Shown: positions 47,323-58,685, counted from the first letter of the stretch. The stretch: DNA of 64,000 nt from Megamerina dolium (GCA_963854835.1 OY978525.1:17702309-17766308); one strand, 5' to 3'. Numbers and translations: made by a program. Notes: generated by a model from the sequence alone, not told the origin.

Positions 47323-49655
47323 CATATTACCTTGCGAAAACACCACCAGACTACTGGGTTCAGTTCGATGATCAGCATAAAATACGAACTATATTTACAC
47401 TACTTCGACTTGGTATAGTGTTTCAAATTATTGCTTTCAATTAGCAGTACGTATTTTTTTCTGTTATGTTATTATTAAAATATTAAATTTGGAATAAAAT
47501 TTAATTCATTTAAAATGCACAATCATTATTGTTTTATGCATTTGACTGGGGAAAAAAATCTGTTCAGCTCTTGTAAATGTGGTTTTCTATTATTGAAATT
47601 TCTACATATGTATAAAAATAATTGCTCACTTGTCATACACAATTGAACAAGCCAATTACATACAAGTGTATATATGTAATTCCACTCAAAAATATTATAT
47701 ATTTAATTAAAATTATTTAATTCTACCAACTCCACCTCTGAAACTCGGCTGGACATATTACCCTACAGCATGTCAGTATGTATGTACGAGTATGAACATG
47801 CCACAACCACTATGTGTAATGATAATTTATCGTAAATTAATATCTAATTGCCATATTTACTATCTCTAATATAACAGAACTATCTCAATATGACATTTGA
47901 GTGTATATGTGTTGTGTTTATGTGTTTAAATGAGATAAGCAGCAACAACAAAATGCACAATTAATAATTTTATATGCAGTTTTTTTCCCCCCAGTCATAC
48001 ATATACGATATATGCAACGGAAGACCACAACAAAATAAATTGCATACAATTAAATGTGGTATACAATACACATATGCCCACTTATATATATACTACACAC
48101 ATTCCAACACATGTATACCTACCTCATATATGTATGTAGTTGAAAAAGTTAGAGCGTGGGGTATTTGAATATTGAACAAGTGGCATTTATAGTCTCCATG
48201 AATACCGTTACGCTGCCAATTAGACAAAAAGGATTATATGTACTCAATGCAGCAATGATATCGAATGCAGGCTAAAGTGGCAGCATGGGCAGAAGCAGCA
48301 ACAACAACATCATCGATTATGTTGTCCATTACAATAATATCCATTTATGTACGTATATACGTTTACGGTATTACGACCGTCACTATCAACCATAACAACA
48401 ACAACAAGCCAATAATACCAGCATCTGCATACAACCATCATTGATGGAGGGACAATCAGTACATTGTCGAGATTAGATACGAGTAGTAACGATTTGTTGA
48501 TTACATTCTACACACACCCACACAAACACACACACAATATGCTTACCAATACATATATGCATATGGATATTTACACACAACGTACACATATTTGTTACAA
48601 TACTAGTAATAATCCAGCAGCATCATCATCATCAGCAACAGCAAATATGACAAAATCAGCAAAATATCGCATTTCAAAAGTGAGCTCCAGCTAGCCAACC
48701 GTAAAGTGAAGAATCATAAATGGAAAAGCGTAAATATGTTCTATTACCAATTAATATTACAACAACAACATCAACAATAAAAACAACACTGTTTTGTTGT
48801 TAATACCATTTAACCCCAATTTGATAGTATCAATTGGCGTGCATGCTAATTTCGAATATCGGCTGAATATTAGCGTGTTTCAATAAAAAAAAAACAAATT
48901 TTATCAAGAAGCGAAATCCAATATGTGTTGCTGTAAAATGTATTTGAAATTTAAGCTCGATTGAAATATGTCTTACATCGTCATTACAAACGCCAGCTCC
49001 GTTTGCTGTCAAAATGTTACTTGTCGAAAGAATTGTCAATTGTTTTCTGACACTTGGGCACAATTTGAGAGAATAAATCTCTATTTTGTGGTTGTTTAAA
49101 GAAACAGCTAATCCACAAAAGACCAATGTACTAAACAACTAAGGTACGCCAACCACTTTTGGAGCTTTCTTTAAGAAATATCAACACCAACTAATATTAT
49201 AAACTTAAATTTATGATACAAAATAGGATGATCTTTTGAATTTCTGACAAGATTCAGCAAATATAAAAACGCGTTCGTGTTCAACATCCAAAATAGAAAT
49301 TGTTTGCTTCTTCTTCCAAAATAATGTGCGTATGTATGTGCTATTGAACGATTTTGTACTCACACTTCAATTTTGAGGCCTATGCAGGGGATAATTTATA
49401 CTTTTCCGCAATAAAATTGATTTTCGAATCACCCTATTGAATAATCCGAGCATCATTTAAACAATATTGAACAATTTTTTTTTTCATATTGCATTGGAAT
49501 TTTATTACAGTAAGCAAAAAAAAAAGAATTAGTAAATATAAAATGCAATAGTACTTGTTACAATTACTAAGCTCATTTTAACCCAATCAAATTAGGCCAA
49601 AAATAATTTTCATTCCATACATATAACAAGTATTAACTACGATATTTCATTATTT
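47323..49655. other. No gene seen; microsatellites
   Basis: CAACAACAA repeats near 48298-48308 and 48396-48410, (CACA)n near 48510-48536 and ATC repeats near 48620-48632. Nothing coding is recognised. Confidence 0.5.
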
Positions 49656-49659
49656 TCTT

Positions 49660-50330
49660 CCGTGAGTGTAAAGACTGCATAAAAGTGGTTTTCCAAATTT
49701 CGAAGTGGTGATTGTGTCGTTGAGGATGCCCCACACTCTGGTCGTCGCTGGAACTCGTGGAAGCTGAGTTAAGTTTGACAGTCAATATGATGGCTGGAAG
49801 AATAAATTCATCACATGGAACAGTCTACAGACCCCTGGTTCAATTGAGTAAGGTTCTAAGGATGTGAAAATGGGTTCCGCATAAACTTTCTGTAGCAAAC
49901 CTTCAGCAGAGAGTGACTATGTGTTCTCAGCTGCTGCAGCGTCTCAACCCCCAGAGATGACCTCCTGTTGGTGGGATTTATTTTGATCTGCTGGAACCAA
50001 ACCAGACGATCACAGCTGATTATTATTGGCATCAACTATCCAAACTGAATGAAGCACTTGAACAAAATCCATCGTCTCTAGTCAATAGTTTGTTTCACCA
50101 CGACAACGCAAGACCGCATACCGCAATACAGACCTTAGGCAAACTGAACGAGCTCGGATGGGAGCTAATGTCGCATCCACCATATTCTTCGGATATTGCA
50201 CCTTGCGATTATCACCTCAAAAGAAGTTTTAAAAGTGGTATCGATGCGTATTTTGGCTCCAAGGACAAACAATTTTTTGAGTAGGGAATTAAAAATTTGG
50301 GAAGACATTGTAAATAATGCAGGAAAATAT
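49660..50330 (+). mobile_element. Irritans-type mariner relic, first catalytic segment deleted
   Basis: Three transposase blocks are recognisable in order. KWFSKFRSGDCVVEDAPHSGR near 49683-49745 is the end of the helix-turn-helix region. KVLRM*KWVPHKLSVANLQQR near 49850-49910 contains the WVPHxL linker. From about 49975 one frame runs on as GGIYFDLLEPNQTITADYY, HHDNARPHTA with the second catalytic Asp, and PPYSSDIAPCDYHL with the third. The linker is joined directly to GGIYFDLL, so the segment of about 70 residues with the first Asp (TGDEKW) is missing. The WVPHKLS and HDNARPHTA wording is typical of the irritans subfamily. It is dead. Confidence 0.82.
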
Positions 50331-51835
50331 ATTATTGTTTAAAAAATACAGAAAACTTCTTTTTTATTTATTTTAAAACCATCTAACAAAAACGCACAAA
50401 CATATGGACTGATTTGATAGCTTTAGCGACAAATATTTCTGAGCTGAATCTTTCAAAAAAAAAATTACAAATTACTTATTAGATTATTTCTTGTACAACT
50501 AAAGCTGAAGAGCAGTTTTTGGGGCCACGAAAAAAATAAATATTACACATATCATTAATGAAGTCTAAATTAAATATAATAAAATATGTAACTAGTCCTA
50601 ATCCTAGTCAGTAACCACATCTTTTTCAAAAAAAAAATTATAAAAGTTTATTTAACCATTTTCGAGCACACATTTACTGAATATCTGTGAAATCAACAAT
50701 TTTTTGAAATGTGTTCAGCCACTTTTCGGTTACATTAAGCATCCGCTGGAAGAATAAATTACTCATTTTATCAAAGAATTGGAAATGGTTTTTTAACCTC
50801 AAGTGTGGTCATTTCTGCCTTGTAATCCGTTGCGTACTCTTGTTGAGAGACATAAGGCTTATTTGTAAACAATTTTTATTAAACTGCTCATTATATAATT
50901 TCGCCAAATTTTTGAATTTTTTTTGCTCGAAATTGAGCTCGTCTAGGAGCGACACAAAAACGTTTTAAACTATCGAAACTACATAGATCAAAGAAGATTG
51001 CAAATTCTCTATCAGTTACTGCAGGCTATAATTATAAAGCACTTATATTCAATGTAATACAAATACTTTTTACTTACTTTCTTATGCTTGCTCTAAAAAT
51101 ACTGTCAAGGTGGATATTGATATGTTTAATTTAAATAAAATTAAAATGTTACATAATAAAAACAATTTTGTGCAAAATTATATATCGAATATTATATTAC
51201 ATTTAAATCAATCTCATTAAAAAATTCTTATCATACTATATATTTTCATCGAATATATATACTTAATACTTTATATTTATATATTAATATGTCATAACAG
51301 CAAACCCATTATTTTTATCTATAGTATATAAAATCAAATGATCAAATCATACAATACCAATAAATATATAAAAAAAAAACTTAATGAAAAATACAAATAA
51401 ATTGCAATGGTCTTTCTGCTCTGCATTATTTAAATTATAATTTTTTGTGTGCTGTTTTTACTGTAAGGAATAAAAAAATTACCTCATTTTCCCTTTGAAC
51501 TAACAAAAAAATTAAAGCAAAACAGCAAAAAAAAAGTATGCGAAATTGTTGTTGCATTGACTTTGGTATGCAGAAAAATGTATATAAGAAAGGAAAAAAA
51601 AAACAAAATTGTTTGTGTATTTCGTACTTTTTTGTACGGAATGCTGTGAGTTCATATGAGAATGCACAGCCTATTCTTAAGTACATTTACAAAAACAAAA
51701 GTGCATATAACTATCTACTACAACATCTTTATTCAACACGACACATAATTATTAGTTATCCAGTTAGTAGCTAGTTATCCATCATCCATATTATGGTTCC
51801 CAAACTAAACGTAAATAAAACACACTTCTGTTTAG
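50331..51835. other. No gene seen
   Basis: A+T-rich with A tracts near 50456-50463 and 51371-51379. Nothing recognised. Confidence 0.5.
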
Positions 51836-51839
51836 AATT

Positions 51840-52185
51840 TCGATCAAATTTTTATTTCAATATAATGTTTGGAGCCTCCACGGGATTGGGTGCTTGAACA
51901 ACAGTGTTTGGATGCTGATTTTTCACATCGAATTTTCTACAGCGATGAGGCTGATTTTTCGTTTAGGCGATGTGAATTGTCCACCAAGGTCGTGCGATTT
52001 ATCACCGTTGGACTTTTTTTTGTGGGACTACGCAAAGGCTTGTGTTTATGAGGATAATCTTCAAACTATTGCTGCTCTGAAAAGAAACATTCGTCGAGTT
52101 ATGGCCGAGATATTACCCGATATGTGCTTTAGAATCATCGAAAATTACCTCACAAGGATCAAGTGCTGTAAGAGATACTGAGGAG
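51840..52185 (+). mobile_element. Mariner-like (DDxD) transposase relic, D1 joined to D3 region
   Basis: One frame reads WVLEQQCLDADFSHRIFYSDEADFSF, containing the first catalytic Asp in FSDEAxF. The adjoining frame reads GDVNCPPRSCDLSPLDFFLW, the third catalytic block (PPRSCDLTPLDYFLW in relatives), and runs on through YEDNLQTIAALKRNIR and AEILPDMCFRIIENY to the C-terminus. The segment with the second Asp is absent, so a deletion joined the two blocks. The PPRSCDL(T/S)PLD block links it to the group of the complete element at 57.4 kb. No TIRs were found. Confidence 0.75.
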
Positions 52186-52239
52186 GACATTTGATTGATA
52201 TTGTATCTCACACATAATGGCAAGGTACAACTGAAATAT

Positions 52240-52350
52240 TTAAATCAACTATAAAGGCGATTCAAATATAAATATCAGGAGATTTTTTCAAGCTTCTATA
52301 AACGTCTGATCGAAATGAATATACCCTTGCACTTTTTGCAAGGTATGATG
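52240..52350 (+). repeat. Solo 3' end of a DINE element
   Basis: ATCAGGAGATTTTTTCAAGC followed by GTCTGATCGAAATGAATATACC is closely similar to the last 80 bases of the DINE at 29160-29236. It ends in a hairpin: TATACCCTTGCA (52320-52331), loop CTTTT, TGCAAGGTATGA (52337-52348). The rest of the element is not present upstream. Confidence 0.65.
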
Positions 52351-52802
52351 ATATCACGAAAAATAATACTTATAATTAATTTAATCATAAATTGGTTAAA
52401 GTCAGAAATAAAATCACATTTAAATACAAGAAGATATATGCGGATATATATACAATTTGTTTATACAAATATATTACTTATATTACTGTACATTATAGTA
52501 TGCCTACGTATTTATAAAAACGTATTTATATTCACATTTAATATTTAACATTATCTGCACGTATAAATGAACAGAATGTAGTGACATTTTGTAATGATTA
52601 CCATCTTTTAAATAATTTATGATTATTACAAAATTGTAAAATATAATCGAACGATATTGCGTATATTAAGCTCACAGATTTATGCATTCATACTATACTT
52701 AAATAAGAAAGGTTTCAGTAAACTGTTATTTTGATATTGATACAATTACAGTTCAAATATTCTACTACTGTAAGAATTAAGATAAGATATTCCTATTGCT
52801 AT

Positions 52803-53690
52803 TTAAGAAGACTTTCGACACAATCAAACGAGACGCAATCTGGCTGCTATTAAGCAGAAAAGGAGTCTCCGCCAAGTTAATCCGCATCATCAGAGCACTT
52901 TGCGAAAATTTCTAAAAACTGGCTGTGCCCCATAACGTTAACATCAGCAACCCATTCTCCACCGATACGGGTGTAAGGCAAGGTTTCCCCCTGTTACCCC
53001 TTCTCTACGTCATCGTTCTGGACGACGTCATGAGCCAACTCACTTTACTCAAGAGAGGCATCGTATGGAATTTTATTAGACACTTGAAGGACTTGGCCTT
53101 CGCCGATGACATCTGCCCCCTCTCGCACTAACTTATCGACATGCAAGCGAAGGCGGACACCTTAGTCGCGCTGGCACATACTGTCGGACTGGAGATCAAC
53201 ATCGAAAAGACCAAGGCCATGAGAGTCAAACACAAAAACGCAAACCATATAATGGTCGACGGATGCCCGGTGAAATTTTTTTGAAAGCTTCTGTTACCTC
53301 GGCTACATTATTATGGTAGACGGCGGAGATGTTAACTGCAGGTTAAACAAAGCAAGCACGACGTTCTGGCGACTGCATGTAGTGTGGGCGAGCTCGTGAA
53401 TCTCCAAGCGCATAAAACTGCGAATATTCAGCTCATGTGTGAAGTCAATATTGTTGTACGAAAGTGAAACATAGCTGATCTCTAATACTATCACACAAAA
53501 GCTATAGACTTTCGTCAACCGATGCCTCCACATCATCTGTAGAATATTCTGGCCGAACAACATTAGCAACGACGCACTGTGGAGACTAACGAATGAGGAG
53601 CCCGTCCTGTGGCAAATCAAAAACAGAAAGTGGCGATGGATAGGTCACACGCTAAGAAAACCATCAGATAGCATTACAAGAGTACTGGAG
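52803..53690 (+). mobile_element. LINE 'C' reverse transcriptase relic
   Basis: The reading frame starts KTFDTIKRDAIWLLLSRKG, the palm block with the first catalytic Asp, and continues through IRIIRALCENF, a stop near 52915, and then TGVRQGFPLLPLLYVIVLDDV and the active site FADD (53099-53110). Then come VGLEINIEKTKAMRV, DGCPVKFF and, in another frame, RLNKASTTFWRLH, ISKRIKLRIFSSCVKSILLYESET, VNRCLHIICRIFWPN and LTNEEPVLWQIKNRKWRWIGHTLRKP. It is readable over 300 codons with four or more lesions. It is related to LINE B at 6.4 kb. It ends at a fold-back junction with a LINE A fragment. Confidence 0.82.
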
Positions 53691-53700
53691 AACCTGACGG

Positions 53701-53775
53701 TCTCCAGTACTTGGTCTTTCCACCTGAGGTTTGGTCTTCCTCTTCTGCGTCGTCCTCCAGCGGGCTCTGATATCA
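53701..53775 (-). mobile_element. Small LINE 'A' fragment (GRPNLRW region)
   Basis: The stretch CTCCAGTACTTGGTCTTTCC to GTCCTCCAGCGGGCTCTGA is the antisense of the block that encodes PAGGRRRRGRPNLRWKDQVLE. It is adjacent to a sense-strand piece of the same block (53681-53700), so the two form a small inverted repeat. Confidence 0.8.
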
Positions 53776-54040
53776 GTATAAGGAAAAATGTAGGTAACCA
53801 GTTTTTGTAATCAAATGCCTTAATGTCCTACACTCTAATTAATTTTGGCTGAGACAATTCTAATATTAATTTTGTAATTTGTAATGTAATTGTAAATTTT
53901 TATTTAAACTGAAACTAGTACGAATACTACTATAATACTTCTCAACATGGATCATAACCAATTATTTGTTAATTTTCCACATCACTAATATTTGTGTATG
54001 TAGGGTGTTTGGAAATGTAATATATTCTACATAAAAAAAT
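53776..54040. other. No gene seen
   Basis: A+T-rich spacer between two LINE A pieces. Confidence 0.4.
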
Positions 54041-54042
54041 AT

Positions 54043-54500
54043 ATACTTACTTACTTATGTGGCCATAACAACCGAATATCGATTTAGGCCGAAAATAATA
54101 TGCTTCGCCAGCCATCTCTGTTCTTCGCTAGCTGGCGCCAGTTAGAAATTCCAAGCGCCGTCAGGTTCTCCAGTACTTGGTCTTTCCACCGGAGGTTTGG
54201 TCTTCCTCTTCTGCGTCGTCCTCCAGCGGGTTCCGAATATAACACCTTCTTAGCTGGAGCGTGTTCTTCCATTCGCTCGACATGACCTAGCCAGCGCAGC
54301 CGCTGGATTTTGATGCGCTTTACTATGTCAATATCGGCATATAGCTCGTACAGCTCATGGTTGTACCTTATTCGGTACTCGCCACCAACGCAAATAGGTC
54401 CAAAGATCCTGCGTAGGACCTTTCTCTCGAAAACTCCAAGCATTCGCTCATTCGAGATGGAAATTGTCCAGGCTTCAGCGCCATATGTTAGGACAGGCAA
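54043..54500 (-). mobile_element. LINE 'A' copy 7, best-preserved 3' end
   Basis: On the minus strand 54500-54084 is an uninterrupted 138-codon frame: MPVLTYGAEAWTIS, VFERKVLRRIFGPICVGGEY, ADIDIVKRIKIQRLRWLGHV, EEHAPAKKVLYSEPAGG, GRPNLRWKDQVLENLTALG, NWRQLAKNRDGWRS. The family's 3' end follows (GGCCACATAAGT, then AAGTAAGT, complement at 54043-54062). The copy is 5'-truncated at about 54500. It lacks the stops and indels seen in the other six copies and so is the youngest here. The domain after the reverse transcriptase core has no known catalytic role; its basic GRPNLRW segment may bind nucleic acid (inference). Confidence 0.9.
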
Positions 54501-55290
54501 AAAATTACATCAACTGCTCTTTTTCAATTGCCAATAATTATAGTGTTTTATTTTATATAATTTTTTTTTTTAATTGTATTTACTAGCCAATAAGTTCAAA
54601 AACAATGACATCAGAAATTTGATAAAATTGCATAATGATGATGATGATATACATTAGAGATGCCCAGATTTTCACATTTTCACAGTTTCACTGCATGTGA
54701 AGTCTACAAAAATTTAAATCAATCTTAAATTGCGATGTGTGAAACAGTACAAAAGAAAGACTTAGACTTTATATTCTATGCTCAATGAAAAGTAAAATTC
54801 TGAAAACCCAATAACAGTTTGGACATCTCTAGCATGCATATATATTATTATAAATATATACATTTTTATATTGTATTTAAATGTTGTACATAACAACATT
54901 TAAATACAATACGATTGCAATATATACAACTATAAATTTAAGTAGATATATTGAGGAGTCTCACCAAAAATAACAAAACGTTGTCCTTATCAACTAAAAA
55001 TGAAGATTGGTTTATTTTATGATGATTCCAAAAAAAAATTTAGTGCATTCTCAACAATCGTTAATGATCGAGACTATTTAAATAAATTAAAATCATATTT
55101 TGCATTCTTTATTTTTCAAAATTTCCGATAAATGGAAAATAATGAAATTTATATAATTTCGGTAACACTTTCTTTACGAAAAATATTTTCAATACAAAAC
55201 CCGATTTTCAGTAGTGTTTTGACAACAGTCGCTAAATACCTCTAGACGAAGTGCTTACAATATACTTCCAATGGGATAAAGAGAAAACAG
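54501..55290. other. No gene seen; perfect hairpin at 54.87 kb
   Basis: A+T-rich. The only structured item is the 19-bp inverted repeat listed separately. Confidence 0.5.
54869..54911. repeat. Perfect 19-bp inverted repeat with 5-base loop
   Basis: TATTGTATTTAAATGTTGT (54869-54887), loop ACATA, then the exact complement ACAACATTTAAATACAATA (54893-54911). No pairing mismatch. No coding or element context is recognised around it. Confidence 0.95.
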
Positions 55291-55299
55291 AATCGTCCC

Positions 55300-56037
55300 A
55301 ACTTGTGAGTATATTGTCTAGTACACTGATGGCTACAAAACTAAAGAAAGCGCTTGAGCTGTGACATACCGTCCTGAGATTCAAATATCAATTCAAATGT
55401 TGGAATAATCACAACGGTCTTTCAAGCCGAAGTACATGCCATTAATTTCTGCACCACATTAATTCTGTCTCAAGCGACAAGAAATAAAGGATTAATTTTA
55501 ATGTCAAGCAGCAATTAGGATAATGAGCATAAAGACAATCAACTCTAAGATTATCTGGGAAACAGTAAATAACACCCAAAATTTATGCAGAAGGAATCAA
55601 GTAATACTACACTGGATTCCAGCACGCTGTGGATTTGAGGGTACTGCGAAAGCGGACATTTTGGCAAAGGAAATTAATTTTCTGAGGAATCAAACAGAAA
55701 ATGGAAGAATATTGTGGGACAAAAATGTTTCAAGTTATTCTTTGCGGCATATTCAGAAAGAAAATCAAGATATTTATTAGAACTGAGCGGATCAGAACTA
55801 AAACTAATGACAGGGATGATCAGTGGTCAATGTATGTTAAACAAGCATAAGCAACGTTTAGGACTCACTGACAGTGAAATGTGCAGAAACTTAATTCTAG
55901 ATTACACAGCCTTAACTCTAACAATAAGGCAGACAATAGGCAGGGAAATAATTCAGTCAGGAGAACTTGCTGCAAACGAAATAAGAACAATAAATAAGTT
56001 CATTGATAAAATTGGAGGAAGCAATCTCTTTCAATAA
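55300..56037 (+). mobile_element. LINE 'D' 3' end with RNase H domain
   Basis: RNase H motifs are seen in order: YTDGYKT near 55320 (first Asp), TVFQAEVHAINF near 55420 (Glu), and a damaged SSSN/SQAAIR segment near 55505 where the second Asp lies in relatives. Then comes VILHWIPARCGFEGTAKADILAKE near 55600-55670 with the final Asp. After one frameshift the C-terminus follows: SGSELKLMTGMISGQCMLNKHKQRLGL, and then TIGREIIQSGELAANEIRTINKFI to a stop at 56035. An RNase H domain after the reverse transcriptase occurs in I, LOA and some R1/jockey-group LINEs. The Cys-His segment usually after MCR is deleted. Confidence 0.8.
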
Positions 56038-56130
56038 TTCAAGGATATTGCACAATAGTTCGGAACTGGACGCAGTCCCACGGGCTGACGATGAACCAAA
56101 GCCAACTCCATTATTATCATTATTATTATC
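56038..56130 (+). repeat. 3' UTR and ATT-rich tail of LINE 'D'
   Basis: After the stop, about 70 bases with TTCGGAACTGGACGCAGTCC lead into ATTATTATCATTATTATTATC (56110-56130). Short tandem tails of this kind replace poly(A) in several LINE groups, so this marks the likely 3' terminus of the insertion. Confidence 0.65.
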
Positions 56131-57381
56131 GTTAAAGGCAAGTTATTTTAAGAATCATCATTAAATAAATCAAAGTTATTTTTAAGCTGAGAATCACAAC
56201 ACCATTTTTCATTTTTAATTCGTCCTGAGGCACCCCCATCTATATTATCAATATTATATATATATATTCATATGCAGATATGAACCACACATATAAATAT
56301 TTATGTACATATGAGCATACATAAAGCCATACATATGCATGTGATTGTACCGTAATCTCATGAATTTTATTCATTTAATATTCATTTGTTCACGCTATTT
56401 TTAAATCGATTTTTAATTGAGTGTATTTTTTGAAATTGCTGACTCTGGCGGTGCTAATAATAATGATGATTTTGTTGATGATGATGATAATGGTATGTAT
56501 AAAACACTCTATTAACATTTGATTGATTCATTTTTTTAGTAGTTTATTTAGTAGATTCGTATGTATCGAATTATTCATTATAATAGACCATGTGCGTATA
56601 TATTTATAATGAGTATTTCTATTTGTGGTGATGTGGCAGTCAATCACTAGGTTCATTGGAATATTTCAACAATGAACAATTATACTAAAAATGAATTTAA
56701 TTTGTTTCTCCAATAAGAACTTAATTTTGATATTATTATATGTTACTATATAAATAGATAAATAGATGTGTTGCTCAATGATTAGCCCACTGACATAATA
56801 AAATACAGGATTTTTTAGAGAGCATATAATTTATTGTGTCATTTAAATGGTAGACACCTAATGGGAACAATGTAAAGGAACTTGGTTGTACATCTCAACT
56901 AAAGTGATGTTACAGAGTTCTATCATTCAGATTCGATTAACATAGGTAGGCTTCTTCTCTCGACCATGGTTCTTTGAAGTAGTTAACATAACTTTCCATT
57001 GACAAAAATTTATAACATATTAAATAATTATGTAATTGTATATTTAATTGTTGTATATTTCATACAACAGTCGAATATATAAATCTATAAAATTTTTCTG
57101 AAATATTTTTCCTCCATTTTTATATCTCTGCTGGAACTTGTGTAGCAAATTGTATTGAAAATTAATGTATATTTTCCAAATTTCATGAAATTCATATTTT
57201 TCATACTAGAATACAACATATAACTAATAGATAATAATAGATGCCTTGCCGAAATGTCTTAAACTATTATCAGCAAATGTTTCATGAATTCGCTCTTTGT
57301 ATATGAAATATTTACGAATTAAATTTCCATTTAGTCAATAAGCGGATAAATATATTCACTATAAGTATAAATTTGCAGTTA
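56131..57381. other. No gene seen
   Basis: A+T-rich with TATATA near 56260-56270 and GATGAT repeats near 56462-56490. Nothing recognised. Confidence 0.5.
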
Positions 57382-57383
57382 TA

Positions 57384-58683
57384 AAGGGTGATTTTTTAGC
57401 AATTTTGTTATTGGCAACACTATTTATGGCAGCTCAGCTTTTTACGTGTTACTGTTAAATATGTTCAGTTTGGTCTATAATTTAATCATGAATCGACTTA
57501 CAAACGAAAAACGCTTGCAGATTATTGAATTTTATTTATAAAATTCATACTCAAAGTGCATTATTTATTTTATGGACTTCTTCTTCTATTTTATGGTCAG
57601 TTTGGGCGACCTTCTGAGGTGGCTATACGAAATCTTGTGACTAAATTTCGCACCAAATTTACATTATTGGACATTAAACCACCAACACGATTACATAGAG
57701 TGCGAACAGAGAAAAATATCGCAGCTGTATCCGCCAGTGTTGGTGATGACCGTGAATTATCGATTTGGCGACGTTCGCAGCAATTGAACCTCTGTTACTC
57801 CACTACGTGGAAAATTTTGTGAAAGGATTTGGGTGTAAAACCTTTAAAAATACAGCTGGTGCAAGAATTGAAGCCAAACGACCTACAACAACGGCTAACT
57901 TTTGGTAAATGGGTTCTGGCAAAGTTGGATGAAGATCCACTTTTTTATCGGAAAATTGTGTTCAGCGACGAAGCTCATTTCTGATTGAATGGATGCGTGA
58001 ACAATCAAAATTGCCGTATTTGGTGTGAAGACTAGCCAGAAGCATTGCAAGAACTGCCAATGGATTCCGAAAAATGCACTGTTTAGTGTGGATTATGGGC
58101 CGGTGACATCCTTGGACTGCACTTTTTCAAAGACGATGGACGCAGGAACGTTACTGTGAATGGCGAGCGCTACCGTATGATTATTACAATCTTTTTTTTT
58201 TGCCCAAGTGGAAGAGCTGGACTTGGCTGACATGTGGTTTCAACAAGACGGTGCCACATGCCACACAGCACGCGAAACAATGGCCCAATTGAGAGTCGAG
58301 TTCGGTGAACAGTTTATTTCACGAATGGGCCGGTCAATTAGCCGCCTAGATCGTGAGATTTAACGCTTTCAGACTATTTTTTGTGGAGCTATGTTAAGGC
58401 TCATGTCCGTAGCGACAAGCCCGCAATGGTTGACGCACTGGAAGCCAATATTGAAGACTTTATTCATGAGATACTGGCCGATATGTTGGAGAAAGTATGC
58501 CAAAATTGGACCCAGCGTATGAACCATTTGAGGCGCAGCCGCGGGCAACATTTACATAAAATCATCTTTAAACATTGAATTATATAAATCGTTCTATAAA
58601 CTTAAATAAAGATTTCATAAATTTCTCTAAATTTTATGTTTTTTTTTTAAATCAAATCCGAAGACTCTTAAAAAATCACCCTG
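57384..58683 (+). mobile_element. Complete DD41D (rosa-type) element with TIRs and TA flanks
   Basis: The 1300-bp unit has matching ends: AGGGTGATTTTTTA at 57385-57398 and its complement TAAAAAATCACCCT at 58669-58682. A TA dinucleotide lies just outside each end (57382-57383 and 58684-58685), the target duplication of Tc1/mariner elements. The interior is a single decayed transposase gene on the plus strand. The ends are intact enough that the element might still be moved by a related transposase (inference). Confidence 0.9.
57488..58578 (+). pseudogene. DD41D-group transposase pseudogene
   Basis: It starts ATG at 57488 with MNRLTNEKRLQIIEFYL, then a TAA at 57539. After a frameshift it has FYGQFGRPSEVAIRNLVTKF, KPPTRLHRVRTEKNIAAV and RRSQQLNLCYSTTWKIL, the helix-turn-helix region. 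The catalytic blocks are VFSDEAHF (Asp codon 57967-57969), WFQQDGATCHTA (Asp codon 58247-58249) and DLTLSDYFLW (Asp codon 58372-58374). The last two Asp codons are 125 bases apart, one less than the 126 needed for 41 intervening residues, so a single-base deletion lies between them. Stops also replace Trp and Cys in the PVNWPPRSC block, and others occur after WKIL and after AHF. The C-terminus KVCQNWTQRMNHLRRSRGQHL is intact. Confidence 0.88.
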
Positions 58684-58685
58684 TA

